Shown piece by piece: positions 45,711 through 58,389 of a DNA stretch of 64,000 nt (within the stretch, counting starts at the first letter, position 1; the number at the start of each line of letters is the position of its first letter). The notes beneath the pieces are model-generated. The model worked only from the letters and a program-made list of their open reading frames with translations. It made no database searches and was not told the origin of the DNA. Both the position numbers and the translations under genes were made by a program. The stretch comes from Nitrosomonadales bacterium (lineage in GTDB: Bacteria; Pseudomonadota; Gammaproteobacteria; Burkholderiales; Gallionellaceae): contig JAHFQZ010000003.1 in assembly GCA_023259055.1 (NCBI GenBank), positions 186,001-250,000 on the forward strand, read 5' to 3'.

Positions 45711-46544
45711 TCAGTTCTTCAGCCAAGCCTTGAACGCCAGCCACAGTTTGTAGCCGGTACCGAGCGAAACGCGCTCGCGCAAAACATGGCAGCCGCTGGC
45801 CACGACTTCATCCAGCGTGGCGCTATAGATTGCGGCCATGATCAGGCCGGTGCGTTGCGATTTGCGGTCCGCCGAGGGGAGATGTTCCAGTGCTTGCCGG
45901 TAGTAGCGTTGTGCGCGCTCGACTTGGAATGCCATCAGCTTGTGGAAATTCTCTGTTTCACGCGCATTGAGGATGTCCGCCGCCGCCACGTCGAATTGCT
46001 GCAGTTCGTCCATCGGCAGGTAAATGCGGTTGCGCCGCGCGTCCTCGCCGACATCGCGGATGATGTTGGTGAGCTGGAATGCGATGCCGAGGTCGTGCGC
46101 GTATTTCAGTGTCTGGCGGTCGGTGTAGCCGAAGATTTCTGCCGACAGCAGCCCGACGACCGAGGCGACGCGATAGCAATACAGTTGCAGCGATTTGAAA
46201 TCCGGATAACGAGTATGGTCGAGGTCCATCTCCATGCCGTCGATGATCTCCTGAAGATGCTCCTGCGCCAGGTTGAATTGTTTTACCACCGGCACCAATG
46301 CGAGCGCGACCGGATGTTGCGGCTTGCCGTTGTAGATATCCTCTACTTGTCCGCGCCACCAGTTGAGTGTGGTGCGCGCCACGTTCTCATCGGAACACTC
46401 GTCCACCACATCATCGACTTCGCGGCAGTAGGCATACAGCGCGGTGATCGCGCGGCGTTTGTCGGGAGGCAGAAACATGAAGCTGTAGTAAAAGCTAGAG
46501 CGGCTTTTTGCAGCTTTGTCCTGACAATATTCTTGAGGGTTCAT
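45711..46544 (-). CDS. hpnD: Presqualene diphosphate synthase HpnD
   Basis: Condenses two farnesyl diphosphates to presqualene diphosphate. The 277-residue protein starts at ATG 46544, one base after the hpnC stop. It has the two Asp-rich metal motifs of squalene/phytoene synthases: CREVDDVVDE (about 44-53) and NIIRDVGEDARRNRIYLP (about 163-180). All helices, no membrane segment. It forms a three-gene hopanoid-precursor unit with hpnC and hpnE. Confidence 0.93.
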   Translation of the reverse strand: MNPQEYCQDKAAKSRSSFYYSFMFLPPDKRRAITALYAYCREVDDVVDECSDENVARTTLNWWRGQVEDIYNGKPQHPVALALVPVVKQFNLAQEHLQEIIDGMEMDLDHTRYPDFKSLQLYCYRVASVVGLLSAEIFGYTDRQTLKYAHDLGIAFQLTNIIRDVGEDARRNRIYLPMDELQQFDVAAADILNARETENFHKLMAFQVERAQRYYRQALEHLPSADRKSQRTGLIMAAIYSATLDEVVASGCHVLRERVSLGTGYKLWLAFKAWLKN

Positions 46545-46545
46545 A

Positions 46546-47361
46546 TCAGAAAATGAATGGCGCACTTTTGGCCAGCATGATAACCCAGTCGAATGGCTTT
46601 AATACCGGACGCTTGCGGAACATGTCGTGCTGCACGTTTTCCAGTTTGTCGAGGATGCGCAGGCCGCCGGCGATTATCATGCGCATCTCAAGGCCGATGC
46701 GTCCGGTGAGTATGCTGCCGAGCGGCGCTCCGTAAATCATCATCGCGCGCGCCCTGTCTACCTGAAATTGCATCAGTTTGCTCCATGCTTTATCGGCTAT
46801 GCCTTGCGCAATCTGTTCTTCGCTCACGCCGTATTGCTTTATTTCATCCTGTGGCAGGTAGATGCGCCCGATGGCGTAATCTTTGGCGACATCCTGCCAG
46901 AAATTGATCAGTTGCAGGCTGGTGCAGATGGCGTCCGAATAGGCGATGTTGACGGGTGTGGCTTTCCCGTAAAGATGCAGCAGCAAATTTCCGACCGGGT
47001 TCGCGGAGCGGTGGCAATAGTCGAGCAGGTCGGCAAAGTCGCTGTAGCGCTTCTTAATTACGTCCTGCGAGAAGGCATTGAGCAAGTCATAAAGCGGTTG
47101 CATCGGAAGCGCATGTTTCCGGATTTCTACGGAAAGATTTTGAAACAAAGGGGTGAGCGGTTGCTCCTTGCGCTCGATACGCGCCAGTTCGGCGCGAAAT
47201 TCATCAAGCTGCCGCAGGCGCTCTTGGTTGGGCAGATCACCCTCGTCGGCAATATCGTCCGCCGCACGCGCGAAATGGTAAATCGCTGCGACCGGCTTGC
47301 GCAGCCGCTTGGGCATCAGGACAGAGGCGACGGGGAAGTTTTCGTAGTGATCGACGGGCAT
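46546..47361 (-). CDS. hpnC: Hydroxysqualene synthase HpnC
   Basis: Converts presqualene diphosphate to hydroxysqualene. The 271-residue protein begins MPVDHYENFPVASVLMPKRL, the typical HpnC N-terminus, and has AADDIADEGD and FWQDVAKDYAIGRIYLP as Asp motifs. It starts 11 nt after prmB ends and stops one base before hpnD begins. Confidence 0.93.
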   Translation of the reverse strand: MPVDHYENFPVASVLMPKRLRKPVAAIYHFARAADDIADEGDLPNQERLRQLDEFRAELARIERKEQPLTPLFQNLSVEIRKHALPMQPLYDLLNAFSQDVIKKRYSDFADLLDYCHRSANPVGNLLLHLYGKATPVNIAYSDAICTSLQLINFWQDVAKDYAIGRIYLPQDEIKQYGVSEEQIAQGIADKAWSKLMQFQVDRARAMMIYGAPLGSILTGRIGLEMRMIIAGGLRILDKLENVQHDMFRKRPVLKPFDWVIMLAKSAPFIF

Positions 47362-47372
47362 GTACTGGCCTG

Positions 47373-49417
<2,045 letters not shown>

Positions 49418-49507
49418 TTACGTTGAGTGCTGTGAAGAAGCCGCTTCGTCAAAACAGGTTGCGCAAAAGTTTGGCCATCCCTCGAGGCACTTGTGGGTGC
49501 ATAAAGC

Positions 49508-50668
49508 TCATTTATCCAGATTGAGCTTGATGCCGCCGAAATCAGCGGGCGGGTTTTTCTTTGCCTCTTTGTTGGCGTCATAAGCCGGCACGTTCAGGTT
49601 TGTGTTGGTGCGTTCCGCAAAGTCAACCAGAGTGGATAAGTTGCTTGCGGAATCCGCATTGCGCATGGCCTCTTCTTTGGTGATTAGCCCTTGTTTGAAC
49701 AATTTGTATAGGGCTTGCTCGAAGGTTTGGGAACCTGCTGAAACACTCTTTTCAATGGACTCGCGTATTTTGTCGAGCTCGTCATTTTTGATCTGATCGG
49801 CGATCAGCGTAGTGTTCAGAAGAATTTCCACTGCCGGCAATAGCTTGCCCTGCACGCTTCGCACCAGGCGTTGCGAAATAACCGCACGCAAGCACATCGA
49901 CAAATCAGCCAGAACACCTCTGCGCGAATCGTATGGGAAGAAATTAACGATACGATTCAGAGCGTGATAACTGTTGTTGGCGTGCAGGGTAGTCAGACAC
50001 AAATGTCCGGTTTGCGCGAAAATCAGTGCGTGTTTGAGCGTCTCGCGATCACGCACCTCGCCTATCATCAGCACGTCCGGCGCTTCGCGCATTCCGCTGG
50101 CTAAAGCTCTTTCATATGAACGGGTGTCACTACCGATTTCGCGCTGGTTCACGATAGATTTGCCGTGCCCGAAAATGTATTCAATTGGCTCTTCAATAGT
50201 AAGAATGTGGCCACTCGAGGTGCTATTTCTATGTTCAATCATGGAGGCCATAGTGGTGGATTTCCCGGAGCCGGTAGCGCCGACCACTAATACCAAGCCG
50301 CGCTTTTCCATGATCAGATCTTTGAGTATGGCGGGCAAATGCAGGTCTTCGGCATTTCCGATTCTGGCTTTGATGAAACGAACCACGATGGCGATGCTGG
50401 CGCGCTGACGGAATACGTTGACGCGGAAGTTGCCGATGCCTTCAACACGGAATGAAAAATTCATTTCCATCTCTGCTTCAAACTCGGCGATTTGCTTCGG
50501 GGACATCATTTCATAGGCGATGCGCTTGATGACATCGGCATCCAGAGTCTGCGCATTGACCGGCAGGGAGACGCCGTCTATCTTGATATTGACCGGCGCT
50601 CCGACAGAGAAGAACAAGTCGGAAGCCTGTTTGCTTGCAGCGAGTTGCAGTAATGGAGTAATGATCAT
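49508..50668 (-). CDS. pilU: Twitching motility ATPase, PilU type
   Basis: Hexameric retraction ATPase of type IV pili. The 386 residues show an N-terminal PAS-like domain, Walker A GATGSGKSTTMASMIEHRN (about 132-150), the Asp box, Walker B (APDVLMIGEVRDRET) and the His box (GHLCLTTLHANNS). The longer C-terminal tail (AKKNPPADFGGIKLNLDK) and the DLFFSVGAPVNIKIDG start fit PilU better than PilT. AGGAG precedes the ATG. Confidence 0.9.
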   Translation of the reverse strand: MIITPLLQLAASKQASDLFFSVGAPVNIKIDGVSLPVNAQTLDADVIKRIAYEMMSPKQIAEFEAEMEMNFSFRVEGIGNFRVNVFRQRASIAIVVRFIKARIGNAEDLHLPAILKDLIMEKRGLVLVVGATGSGKSTTMASMIEHRNSTSSGHILTIEEPIEYIFGHGKSIVNQREIGSDTRSYERALASGMREAPDVLMIGEVRDRETLKHALIFAQTGHLCLTTLHANNSYHALNRIVNFFPYDSRRGVLADLSMCLRAVISQRLVRSVQGKLLPAVEILLNTTLIADQIKNDELDKIRESIEKSVSAGSQTFEQALYKLFKQGLITKEEAMRNADSASNLSTLVDFAERTNTNLNVPAYDANKEAKKNPPADFGGIKLNLDK

Positions 50669-50747
50669 GGTGTGTCTCCTCAGTTATCAGTCGTTAGCTG
50701 CAAGTCGTTAGTTGTTGTCGCCGCTGTGCGGCGGTTTTAACTAGCGA

Positions 50748-51569
50748 CTAGATGCCTCGCAGCAATTCGTTGATGCCAACTTTTGACTGTGTTTTACCAT
50801 CCACTTTTTTCACGATAACCGCGCAATATAAACTGTGGCTGCCGTCCTTGGAAGGCAGACTACCGCTGACAACCACTGATCCTGATGGTACACGACCATA
50901 GTGTATCTCTCCAGTTTCGCGGTCGTATATCTTTGTGCTTTGGCTGATGAATACGCCCATGGAAATTACCACGTTGTCTTCCAGAATTACGCCTTCCACA
51001 ATCTCCGAACGCGCGCCAACGAAACAGTTGTCGCCAATGATGGTAGGGTTGGCTTGTACCGGTTCCAGCACGCCGCCTATGCCGACGCCGCCGCTCAAAT
51101 GCACATTCTTGCCGATCTGCGCGCATGAGCCGACTGTCGCCCACGTATCCACCATGGTGCCCTCGTCGACATATGCGCCGATATTCACGTATGAGGGCAT
51201 CAACACTACGTTTTTTGCAATGAACGCGCCTTTTCGCGCCGCCGCCGGAGGTACGATGCGGAAACCGCCTTCGCGGAAATCGTGGCTGTTGTAGTCGGCG
51301 AACTTGGAGGGTACTTTGTCGTAGTAGTTGGTAAAGCCGCCCTTGATGAAGGCGTTGTCTTCAAGGCGAAACGACAACAGTACGGCCTTCTTCAGCCACT
51401 GATGGGTCACCCATTGCCCGTCTATTTTTTCCGCGACGCGCAGTTTGCCCTGATCTAGCTGGGTGATGACATTATCGACCGCTTCCTTGAGCTGTGCATC
51501 TGCACTACGCGGGGTGATGTCAGCGCGGCGTTCAAAACCTTGTTCGATGATTTTCTGCAATTGATCCAT
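50748..51569 (-). CDS. dapD: Tetrahydrodipicolinate N-succinyltransferase
   Basis: Trimeric left-handed beta-helix enzyme of lysine synthesis. The 273 residues start [20 protein letters not shown]. Hexapeptide repeats run from about 100 to 230 ([40 protein letters not shown]). The frame remains open upstream, into the repeat at 51600, but that part is not coding. It follows dapC and precedes pilU. Confidence 0.95.
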   Translation of the reverse strand: MDQLQKIIEQGFERRADITPRSADAQLKEAVDNVITQLDQGKLRVAEKIDGQWVTHQWLKKAVLLSFRLEDNAFIKGGFTNYYDKVPSKFADYNSHDFREGGFRIVPPAAARKGAFIAKNVVLMPSYVNIGAYVDEGTMVDTWATVGSCAQIGKNVHLSGGVGIGGVLEPVQANPTIIGDNCFVGARSEIVEGVILEDNVVISMGVFISQSTKIYDRETGEIHYGRVPSGSVVVSGSLPSKDGSHSLYCAVIVKKVDGKTQSKVGINELLRGI

Positions 51570-51599
51570 GGTATTCCCTGTCAAAAATATTGTTTGCTG

Positions 51600-51670
51600 G
51601 TAGGGGCGTATGGTAATACGCCCTAACGTCATTGCGGCAATGGCGAGGGCGTATTGCCATACGCCCCTAC
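51600..51670. repeat. GTAGGGGCGTATGG...inverted repeat overlapping the dapC 3' end
   Basis: Arms of 24 bp (51600-51623 and 51647-51670) pair with one mismatch. The right arm and the loop lie within the dapC frame and encode its last residues; the stop codon at 51629 lies in the loop. This is a further REP-like family. Confidence 0.85.
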
Positions 51671-52843
51671 AAATTCTGCTATGCGCCGCGCCGCTTCCAC
51701 AGTCTCTTCCGTATTTGCTACCAGTGCCAGACGCACAAAATTTTCACCGGGATTTACACCCTGGGAGGTACGCGCAAGATAGCTGCCCGGCAACACAGTT
51801 ACATTATAGTCGCGATACAAGGCTTGCGCGAAGACGGTGTCGGCAATCGGCGTGCGAACCCACATATAAAAACCTGCATCCGGCAAGGTTACCGGCAACA
51901 CCGGTTTGAGTATCTCCAGTACTTTTGAGAACTTCTCCGTATACAGGCGGCGGTTTTCCGCGACATGCGTTTCATCATTCCACGCGGCGATGCTGGCTGA
52001 CTGAATCGCCGGGTTCATTGCCGAGCCGTGATAAGTGCGATACAGCGTAAATTTTTCGATCACTCTGGCATCACCCGCGACAAAGCCAGAGCGCATGCCG
52101 GGAAGGTTGGAGCGTTTCGATAAACTGGAGAACACCACCAGATTGTTGTAGTTGCTGCGCCCCAGTTGATGAGCGGCTTGCATCGCACCGAGCGGCGGTG
52201 CATCAAAATATATCTCCGAATAACATTCATCCGAAGCAATCACGAAACCATAACGGTCGCTCATCTCGAACAGCGTCTGCCACTCTGCAAGCGGCATTAC
52301 GCACCCCGTCGGGTTGCCGGGCGAACAAACGTATATCAGTTGCGTGCGTTGCCAGACCTCATCTGGCAGTTGAGCGAAGTTCAGCGCATAGTTGTTTTTT
52401 TGCAGCGTGTTAAGGAAGAACGGTGTGGCTCCCGCCAGCAATGCTGCACCTTCGTAAATTTGGTAGAAGGGGTTGGGGCAGACGACGGCGGGATTGCTCA
52501 TGCTTCGGTCGATCACAGCCTGGGCGAAGGCGAACAACGCCTCGCGGCTGCCATTTACCGGCAATACTTGCGTCCTGGCATCCGGCTTCGGAATGCCATA
52601 GCGCGCTGCCAGCCAATTTGCGATGGAGTTGCGCAGCGCGTCGCTTCCTGCTGTTGTGGGATAATTCGCCAAGCCATCCAGATTGGCGATCAGAGCATCC
52701 TTGATGAATTGCGGCGTGGAGTGTTTCGGTTCGCCGATGGACAAGCTGATAGCACGATAATTGGGGTTCGGCTGGACTTCTCGAAATAGCGCAGCGAGTT
52801 TCTGAAAGGGATAGGGTTGCAGACGATTGAGGTCGGGATTCAT
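51629..52843 (-). CDS. dapC: N-succinyl-diaminopimelate aminotransferase
   Basis: Pyridoxal-phosphate (fold type I) transaminase of lysine synthesis. The 404 residues start [20 protein letters not shown]. The PLP site is seen in [20 protein letters not shown] (Lys near residue 240), with CSPGNPTG and [11 protein letters not shown] before it. The last dozen residues ([12 protein letters not shown]) are encoded by a palindromic repeat and are likely not part of the original gene. Confidence 0.93.
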   Translation of the reverse strand: MNPDLNRLQPYPFQKLAALFREVQPNPNYRAISLSIGEPKHSTPQFIKDALIANLDGLANYPTTAGSDALRNSIANWLAARYGIPKPDARTQVLPVNGSREALFAFAQAVIDRSMSNPAVVCPNPFYQIYEGAALLAGATPFFLNTLQKNNYALNFAQLPDEVWQRTQLIYVCSPGNPTGCVMPLAEWQTLFEMSDRYGFVIASDECYSEIYFDAPPLGAMQAAHQLGRSNYNNLVVFSSLSKRSNLPGMRSGFVAGDARVIEKFTLYRTYHGSAMNPAIQSASIAAWNDETHVAENRRLYTEKFSKVLEILKPVLPVTLPDAGFYMWVRTPIADTVFAQALYRDYNVTVLPGSYLARTSQGVNPGENFVRLALVANTEETVEAARRIAEFVGAYGNTPSPLPQ

Positions 52844-52912
52844 ACAGAAATAAGTTGGTAGCGAAAATCAGCGCGCATTATAAGGGCGCTTTGCATAATT
52901 AGGGGCTGGCCA

Positions 52913-53794
52913 GTGCCATCAAAACAAAATGTATTGCCGATTGCCAGCGTATTGACCGGTGCGCTGGTATGGGGGGTGATGTGGTATCCATTCCGTGTGC
53001 TACACGATGGCGGGGTATCCGGCCCGCTGGCGACGCTGATCGCGTATCTGCTGGCGATGCTGTGCGGCTCGTTCATGCTGCCGCGAATATGGCACGAACT
53101 TCCCAAGGCTGGCTGGTGGGCGGTTGGCCTGTTGTTGAGCGCGGGCTGGTCCAATTTAGGTTATGTGCTGGCGATTTTGCATGGCGAAGTGATGCGTGTA
53201 GTGTTGCTGTTTTACCTTGCGCCGCTTTGGACGATTTTCTTTTCCTATTGGCTGCTGGACGAGCGGCTCAACCGCTATGGCTATTTAGTTATTGCGTTGT
53301 CCTTCAGTGGCGCTGCCGTCATGCTGTGGAAGCCGCAATTTGGCCTGCCGCTTCCGAATAATTTGGCCGAATGGATCGGACTGTCGGCGGGCATGAGTTT
53401 CGCGTTATCCAATGTGGTGTCGCGGCGAGCTGCGCATTTGAGCGTAGAGGCGAAGTCCTGCAGCGTGTTGCTCGGTACAACATTACTGACTGTTCCGTTG
53501 TTCTGGTGGTTAGGCGGGATGTCAAATCAGTTGTTAGCGATTGATGCGCAAGCCGGGCTGTTACTCGCGCTGCTTGGCATCGTGCTGTGTGCCACAAGTT
53601 TCGCTGTGCAGTATGCTCTTGCCCACCTGCCAGCTAACCGCGCTATTATCATGTTCCTGTTCGAACTGGTGGTCGCCGCTACCTCGTCGTATTTGCTTGC
53701 CGATGAAGCGATGCAAATGCGCGACTGGCTGGGTGCGGCGTTGATCATTTCTGCCAGTTTGTTGTCGGGAAAACTTTATTCAGAATCAAAGTAG
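52913..53794 (+). CDS. EamA-family (DMT) transporter
   Basis: A 293-residue membrane protein with about ten hydrophobic helices in two related halves, each an EamA domain. It starts at GTG 52913 (PSKQNVLPIASVLTGALVWG). Motifs include the LAPLWTIFFSYWLLDERLN segment in the first half and FLFELVVAATSSYLLADEAM in the second. The substrate cannot be told. It is divergent from dapC across a 69-base gap, which must hold both promoters. Confidence 0.85.
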   Translation: MPSKQNVLPIASVLTGALVWGVMWYPFRVLHDGGVSGPLATLIAYLLAMLCGSFMLPRIWHELPKAGWWAVGLLLSAGWSNLGYVLAILHGEVMRVVLLFYLAPLWTIFFSYWLLDERLNRYGYLVIALSFSGAAVMLWKPQFGLPLPNNLAEWIGLSAGMSFALSNVVSRRAAHLSVEAKSCSVLLGTTLLTVPLFWWLGGMSNQLLAIDAQAGLLLALLGIVLCATSFAVQYALAHLPANRAIIMFLFELVVAATSSYLLADEAMQMRDWLGAALIISASLLSGKLYSESK

Positions 53795-53869
53795 GATGCA
53801 CTTTGTGCACCAATGATCTTGCCGTGCGGAACACATCCCAGCGCGCTGGATGTGACAGTGAAGTCCAGA

Positions 53870-54670
53870 TCACTTGACACTTGCAATTTTTTTCTCATGC
53901 ATGTGGAGGATTAGTTCTTGTTTGATCTCGCGCAACTTGGCCTTGATGATGGCCTCGTTCTTGTTTCCTGTCCGCATGAGGATTCTTTGGCCGATGGGAC
54001 GTTCTTCAAGATCGGGGTCGGCAAACAGGTAAAACACATTGGGCTGAATCAATTTGACCGGTTCCTTGATATCCGGCGTAGCCAGCAAGTTGTCAAGCGT
54101 CTCAATCAGCCGGTCATTGAAATATTTTTTTGGATAGCCAAGCTTTTCGTAGGCCTCCTGAAACAGCGGATAAAGACGGACATAAAGCTCTACCAGTTTT
54201 TTGGCATCGACCGCCTCGGCGATATTAACGTAGGGAGTGTATCTGGCTGCATTCTTGGGGCTGATGGTCAGGTTGCTTTCTGTGCCTGCAGTGACAAATT
54301 TGCCCGCTGTACGCTCGACCGGCATCACGCTCAATGGCGCGCGCTTGCTTGGCAAGTTATCGATGGTGGCAACAATATTGTGAATTATTCGTTCGGTATG
54401 AAAGAGCTTCATCAATGATTCATTGCCGATCAGTCCGGCCAAGGCTTTGATCACATAATTGTCGCTATCGGTCAGTGCTGGCAGTATGGGCGGTGCAGGG
54501 GGAGCTTCGATCACCTGGCTTACCTCTGGCTTGGGTGGCGGTGGAAGCAACTCGGGCGGAGCTTGCTCGTTTACCAGCACTGGGGTTGGCCGGCTCTGCT
54601 GCAGGTAGAAATAGGCGAGGCCGCCAAAAATGATAACTACAGCTACAGCAATCAAGATATTTTTTTTCAT
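53870..54670 (-). CDS. DUF3014 membrane-anchored protein
   Basis: A 266-residue protein with one N-terminal transmembrane helix (about 5-24), a Pro-rich linker (PPELLPPPPKPEVSQVIEAP, about 42-65) and a DUF3014 domain (LIGNESLMKLFHTERIIHNI, FVTAGTESNLTISPKNAARY, YPKKYFNDRLIETLDNLLAT). Its function is unknown; the linker suggests a periplasmic domain held off the membrane. GGGAGAC precedes the ATG. It lies just after the aldolase gene. Confidence 0.85.
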   Translation of the reverse strand: MKKNILIAVAVVIIFGGLAYFYLQQSRPTPVLVNEQAPPELLPPPPKPEVSQVIEAPPAPPILPALTDSDNYVIKALAGLIGNESLMKLFHTERIIHNIVATIDNLPSKRAPLSVMPVERTAGKFVTAGTESNLTISPKNAARYTPYVNIAEAVDAKKLVELYVRLYPLFQEAYEKLGYPKKYFNDRLIETLDNLLATPDIKEPVKLIQPNVFYLFADPDLEERPIGQRILMRTGNKNEAIIKAKLREIKQELILHMHEKKIASVK

Positions 54671-54691
54671 GGGTAAGTCTCCCTAAAGTTG

Positions 54692-55741
54692 CTACGCTAC
54701 CGTCACTGTCTTGTCCAGATAAACATCCTGAATCGCATTAAGCAGCGCCACGCCGTCCCGCATCGGTTTCTGGAATGCCTTGCGTCCGGAGATCAGTCCC
54801 ATGCCGCCCGCGCGTTTATTGATTACCGCAGTGCGCACTGCCTGTTGCAGGTCATTCTTGCCGGATTCGCCGCCGGAATTGATCATGCCGACGCGCCCCA
54901 TGTAGCAGTTCGCTACCTGGTAGCGCACCAGGTCGATCGGGTGGTCGGTGGTCAGTTCGCTGTATACCTTCGGGCTGGTTTTGCCGAATTTGATCGCGTT
55001 GTAGCCGCCGTTATTTTCGGCCATTTTTTGCTTGATGATGTCGGCGTTGATGGTCACACCGAGATGATTCGCCTGCCCGGTCAGGTCGGCGGCGACGTGA
55101 TAATCCTTGTCGGCAGTCTTGAAGGCCGGATTGCGCAAATAAGCCCACAGTATGGTCGCCATGCCGAGTTCATGCGCATGTTCGAAGGCATCGGAGATTT
55201 CCTGTATCTGGCGGCGCGACTCTGTCGAGCCGAAGAACACTGTCGCGCCCACTGCCACGGCGCCCATGTCGAACGCCTGATCCACGCTGGCAAACAGCGT
55301 CTGGTCGAACATGTTTGGATAGGTGAGCAGTTCGTTGTGGTTGATCTTCACGATGAACGGAATCTTGTGCGCGTAGCGGCGCGCCACCGAGCCCAGCACG
55401 CCGAGCGTCGAGGCCACGCCGTTGCAACCGCCCTCGATCGCCAGCTTGACGATGTTCTCGGGATCGAAATACATCGGGTTCGGCGCGAACGAGGCGCCGC
55501 CGGAATGTTCCACTCCCTGATCCACCGGCAATAAAGACAGGTAGCCGGTATTCGCAAGCCGACCCTGTCCGTACAAAGCCTGCAAGCTGCGCAGCACGCC
55601 GGGCTTGCGGTCTTTCATCGCAACCACGCGATCCACATAATCCGGCCCTGGCAAATGCAGCGATTCCTTGGGAATGCAGGTGCAACGATATTTCAGCAAT
55701 TGCTCTGCTTCATCACCCAATAATTGCACGATGTTCGTCAT
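54692..55741 (-). CDS. fbaB: Class I fructose-bisphosphate aldolase (FbaB/DhnA type)
   Basis: Schiff-base aldolase of glycolysis/gluconeogenesis and the Calvin cycle. The 349 residues contain [38 protein letters not shown] and [16 protein letters not shown], with the last holding the likely catalytic Lys. The end [20 protein letters not shown] is the phosphate-binding loop. GGGAG precedes the ATG. It is not related to class II metal aldolases. Confidence 0.93.
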   Translation of the reverse strand: MTNIVQLLGDEAEQLLKYRCTCIPKESLHLPGPDYVDRVVAMKDRKPGVLRSLQALYGQGRLANTGYLSLLPVDQGVEHSGGASFAPNPMYFDPENIVKLAIEGGCNGVASTLGVLGSVARRYAHKIPFIVKINHNELLTYPNMFDQTLFASVDQAFDMGAVAVGATVFFGSTESRRQIQEISDAFEHAHELGMATILWAYLRNPAFKTADKDYHVAADLTGQANHLGVTINADIIKQKMAENNGGYNAIKFGKTSPKVYSELTTDHPIDLVRYQVANCYMGRVGMINSGGESGKNDLQQAVRTAVINKRAGGMGLISGRKAFQKPMRDGVALLNAIQDVYLDKTVTVA

Positions 55742-55856
55742 GATCTCGCTCCCGTTGGTTGAATTAGGAGCGTCATGTTACTCCTGTTGCCGTATAAGAA
55801 AAACTGTATCTCATGTGTATAATTTCACGCTGTCTCAACACATTCCGCCACATAGT

Positions 55857-57074
55857 ATGTCTACCCAAATAAAACCGCTCGTTATCGGCACCCCTCTCAC
55901 CCCTTCCGCGATCCGCGTCATGCTGCTTGGCAGCGGCGAACTCGGCAAGGAGGTCATCATCGCGCTGCAACGTCTCGGCGTGGAAACCATTGCCGTAGAC
56001 CGTTACGCCGACTCGCCCGGGCAGCAGGTGGCACACCATGCGCGCGTCATCAACATGATGGACGGGACGCAGCTGCGCGCCCTGATCGAGCGGGAGAAGC
56101 CGCACCTTGTTGTGCCAGAGATCGAGGCGATTGCCACCGACGTGCTGGTGCAGATCGAGAAGGAAGGACTGGCGCGCGTCATCCCGACCGCGCGCGCCGC
56201 AAAGCTCACGATGAACCGCGAAGGCATCCGCCGCCTCGTTGCCGAGACGCTGGGGCTTCCTGTTTCGCCGTACCGGTTTGCCGATAGCCTGGAAGAACTG
56301 CGTGCCGCAATCAAAGAGATTGGCTACCCATGCTTCGTCAAACCGCTGATGTCGTCTTCCGGCAAGGGGCAAACGAAAGTGGATAACGCGGAGGAAATCG
56401 AAGCAGCATGGAGCTACGCCGCCACCGGCTCGCGCGTCACACAGGGGCGCGTCATCGTTGAGGGAATGATAGCTTTCGATTACGAAATTACCCAGCTCAC
56501 CGTGCGTGCAGTCGGCGCGGGCGGCCGGGTCGAGACTCATTTCTGCGAACCCATCGGCCATGTGCAGGTGCACGGCGATTACGTTGAAAGCTGGCAGCCG
56601 CAGGCCATGCCGCCGCTGGCAATGCAGCGTGCGCGCGACATAGCGAAGAAAGTCACCGACGACCTTGGCGGCCTCGGCATCTTCGGCGTCGAACTGTTCA
56701 TCAAGGGCGATGATGTCTGGTTCAGCGAAGTCAGCCCGCGCCCGCATGACACCGGCATGGTCACCATGTGCAGCCAGCGCCAGAGCGAATTTGAGCTACA
56801 TGCCCGCGCCATTCTCGGTCTGCCGGTGGATGTCAGCCTGAGTGCGCCCGGCGCGAGCGCAGTGATCTACGGGCAACTGGAAGAGCAGGGCATCGCCTTC
56901 GCAGGTGTGGATGAAGCATTGCGTGTACCGCAAAGCGATGTGCGTCTGTTCGGCAAACCGGAATCCTTCGCAAGGCGCCGCATGGGCGTTGCGCTGGCGA
57001 ACGGCAAGGATACCGATGAGGCGCGTAGCCGTGCAAAATTGGCGGCCAGCAAGGTGGTTCCGGTTAAAGGATGA
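55857..57074 (+). CDS. purT: Formate-dependent phosphoribosylglycinamide formyltransferase
   Basis: ATP-grasp enzyme that makes formyl-GAR in purine synthesis from formate. The 405 residues (start ATG 55857, [20 protein letters not shown]) include the N-terminal [32 protein letters not shown], the ATP-grasp core [27 protein letters not shown], and the C-terminal [20 protein letters not shown]. It converges on the cyclase gene; only 24 nt separate their ends. Confidence 0.95.
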   Translation: MSTQIKPLVIGTPLTPSAIRVMLLGSGELGKEVIIALQRLGVETIAVDRYADSPGQQVAHHARVINMMDGTQLRALIEREKPHLVVPEIEAIATDVLVQIEKEGLARVIPTARAAKLTMNREGIRRLVAETLGLPVSPYRFADSLEELRAAIKEIGYPCFVKPLMSSSGKGQTKVDNAEEIEAAWSYAATGSRVTQGRVIVEGMIAFDYEITQLTVRAVGAGGRVETHFCEPIGHVQVHGDYVESWQPQAMPPLAMQRARDIAKKVTDDLGGLGIFGVELFIKGDDVWFSEVSPRPHDTGMVTMCSQRQSEFELHARAILGLPVDVSLSAPGASAVIYGQLEEQGIAFAGVDEALRVPQSDVRLFGKPESFARRRMGVALANGKDTDEARSRAKLAASKVVPVKG

Positions 57075-57098
57075 AAATGGCGAACAGATGTTCTCGCT

Positions 57099-58196
57099 TT
57101 ATGCTGCCGCTGACACCAGTAGCTGCACAAACAACTGAATTTTCATGTTTGTGTCGGGGCTTGATGACGTGAACTCCAGTCCCGCTAGATGACGACCACC
57201 GTCATGTTTTATCTTGACGACTTTTGCATAGATGTCGGTTGCCTTGAAGTCAATCAACGGCAAATCAAATTCAATTTTTACATCGTCGAGTGATTTGAGC
57301 TGATGCTCGACTTCTATCAGCACACCGTGATAGCCGATGTCGCGGATGGTCGCGCTGGTTGCTTTCGGCATCACGATCTTGTTCTGAATGAGGTTGAACG
57401 AGCAGGGAAGCTTGACTTCCATGCGGTGGCTTCGGCGGACTTCTTTACGCGGCACTTCGAGATTTAGCGAGGGAATCGCATACAACTCGCGCAACTTGAC
57501 CGGTTGCGTCTTGCCTTTAACGAATACTTCCATCGCCTCGCTGACAGTGACAAAGCCGCGGCAGTGATCAAAGGTGTTCTCGCTGATCAAGACCTGTCCG
57601 CGCAGGCTGAAGGCTTCGATACGTGAGGCAAGATTGACCTCGTCGCCGATCACCGTATATTCAGAATAGAAGTTTGATCCGAACTTGCCAGCCATGACGC
57701 TGCCGGTATTGATGCCGATGCCCATGAACAGCTCCGGCATGCCTTCCTGACGGTCTTGGCTGTTGAGTTCGCCCATCGCGAGTTGCATTTCGATTGCGCA
57801 GGCCAGCGCGCGTTGCACATCATCCGGTTGTTCGATCGGCACGCCGAACAGCACCATGATGGAGTCGCCCATGAATTTATCGATGACGCCATGATGGCGG
57901 GCGACTATTTCGTTCATTCGCCCCAAGCAGCGGTTTAGCATCGCGATCACCATTCCGGCAGGAAGCGTGGCAGTGATGGAGGTAAAACCTCTCAAGTCTG
58001 CGAGGAGGATGGTGACCTCGCGCCGCACAAAAGAATGCTCCGGGCCAGCCGCGCTGTCCTCGCCATCAGCTCCACGCGCGTGCTGGATGATGGATTCCAT
58101 CTCAACTTCGGCGGCGTGTTTGAGAGGCGCGCCAGTTTCGCGAGTGATCAATTCCTGAAGGTGGCGTACTGCCTCTTTACTTGGATCGTCTTTCAT
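57099..58196 (-). CDS. Class III nucleotide cyclase fused to a PilZ domain
   Basis: A 365-residue signalling protein starting at ATG 58196 (MKDDPSKEAVRHLQELITR). A further ATG at 58268 is possible, but the added part is AT-rich and uses rare codons. The cyclase catalytic domain (about 55-240) has the metal motif LLADLRGFTSIT, KFMGDSIMVLFG and GIGINTGSVMAGKFG. The C-terminal PilZ domain (about 255-360) has RRSHRMEVKLPCSF and DIGYHGVLIE, the c-di-GMP-binding arrangement. It is probably an adenylate cyclase sensing c-di-GMP. Confidence 0.88.
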   Translation of the reverse strand: MKDDPSKEAVRHLQELITRETGAPLKHAAEVEMESIIQHARGADGEDSAAGPEHSFVRREVTILLADLRGFTSITATLPAGMVIAMLNRCLGRMNEIVARHHGVIDKFMGDSIMVLFGVPIEQPDDVQRALACAIEMQLAMGELNSQDRQEGMPELFMGIGINTGSVMAGKFGSNFYSEYTVIGDEVNLASRIEAFSLRGQVLISENTFDHCRGFVTVSEAMEVFVKGKTQPVKLRELYAIPSLNLEVPRKEVRRSHRMEVKLPCSFNLIQNKIVMPKATSATIRDIGYHGVLIEVEHQLKSLDDVKIEFDLPLIDFKATDIYAKVVKIKHDGGRHLAGLEFTSSSPDTNMKIQLFVQLLVSAAA

Positions 58197-58389
58197 ATGT
58201 TGATATGAATACTTAGAGTTTATGCAATATTGTATGGAATCAGTTGAGAATTGCAATCTCGTTTTCATTGATACAAATAATGGCTTTCAGGTGGAGTCCA
58301 ACTCCTGTAGCAGAAAGACATAGTCAATATGGTTGTATTGGCTCGAAGTAGAAGAGCTCTGAAATTTCGGCAAATTCCTGTTTGATATG

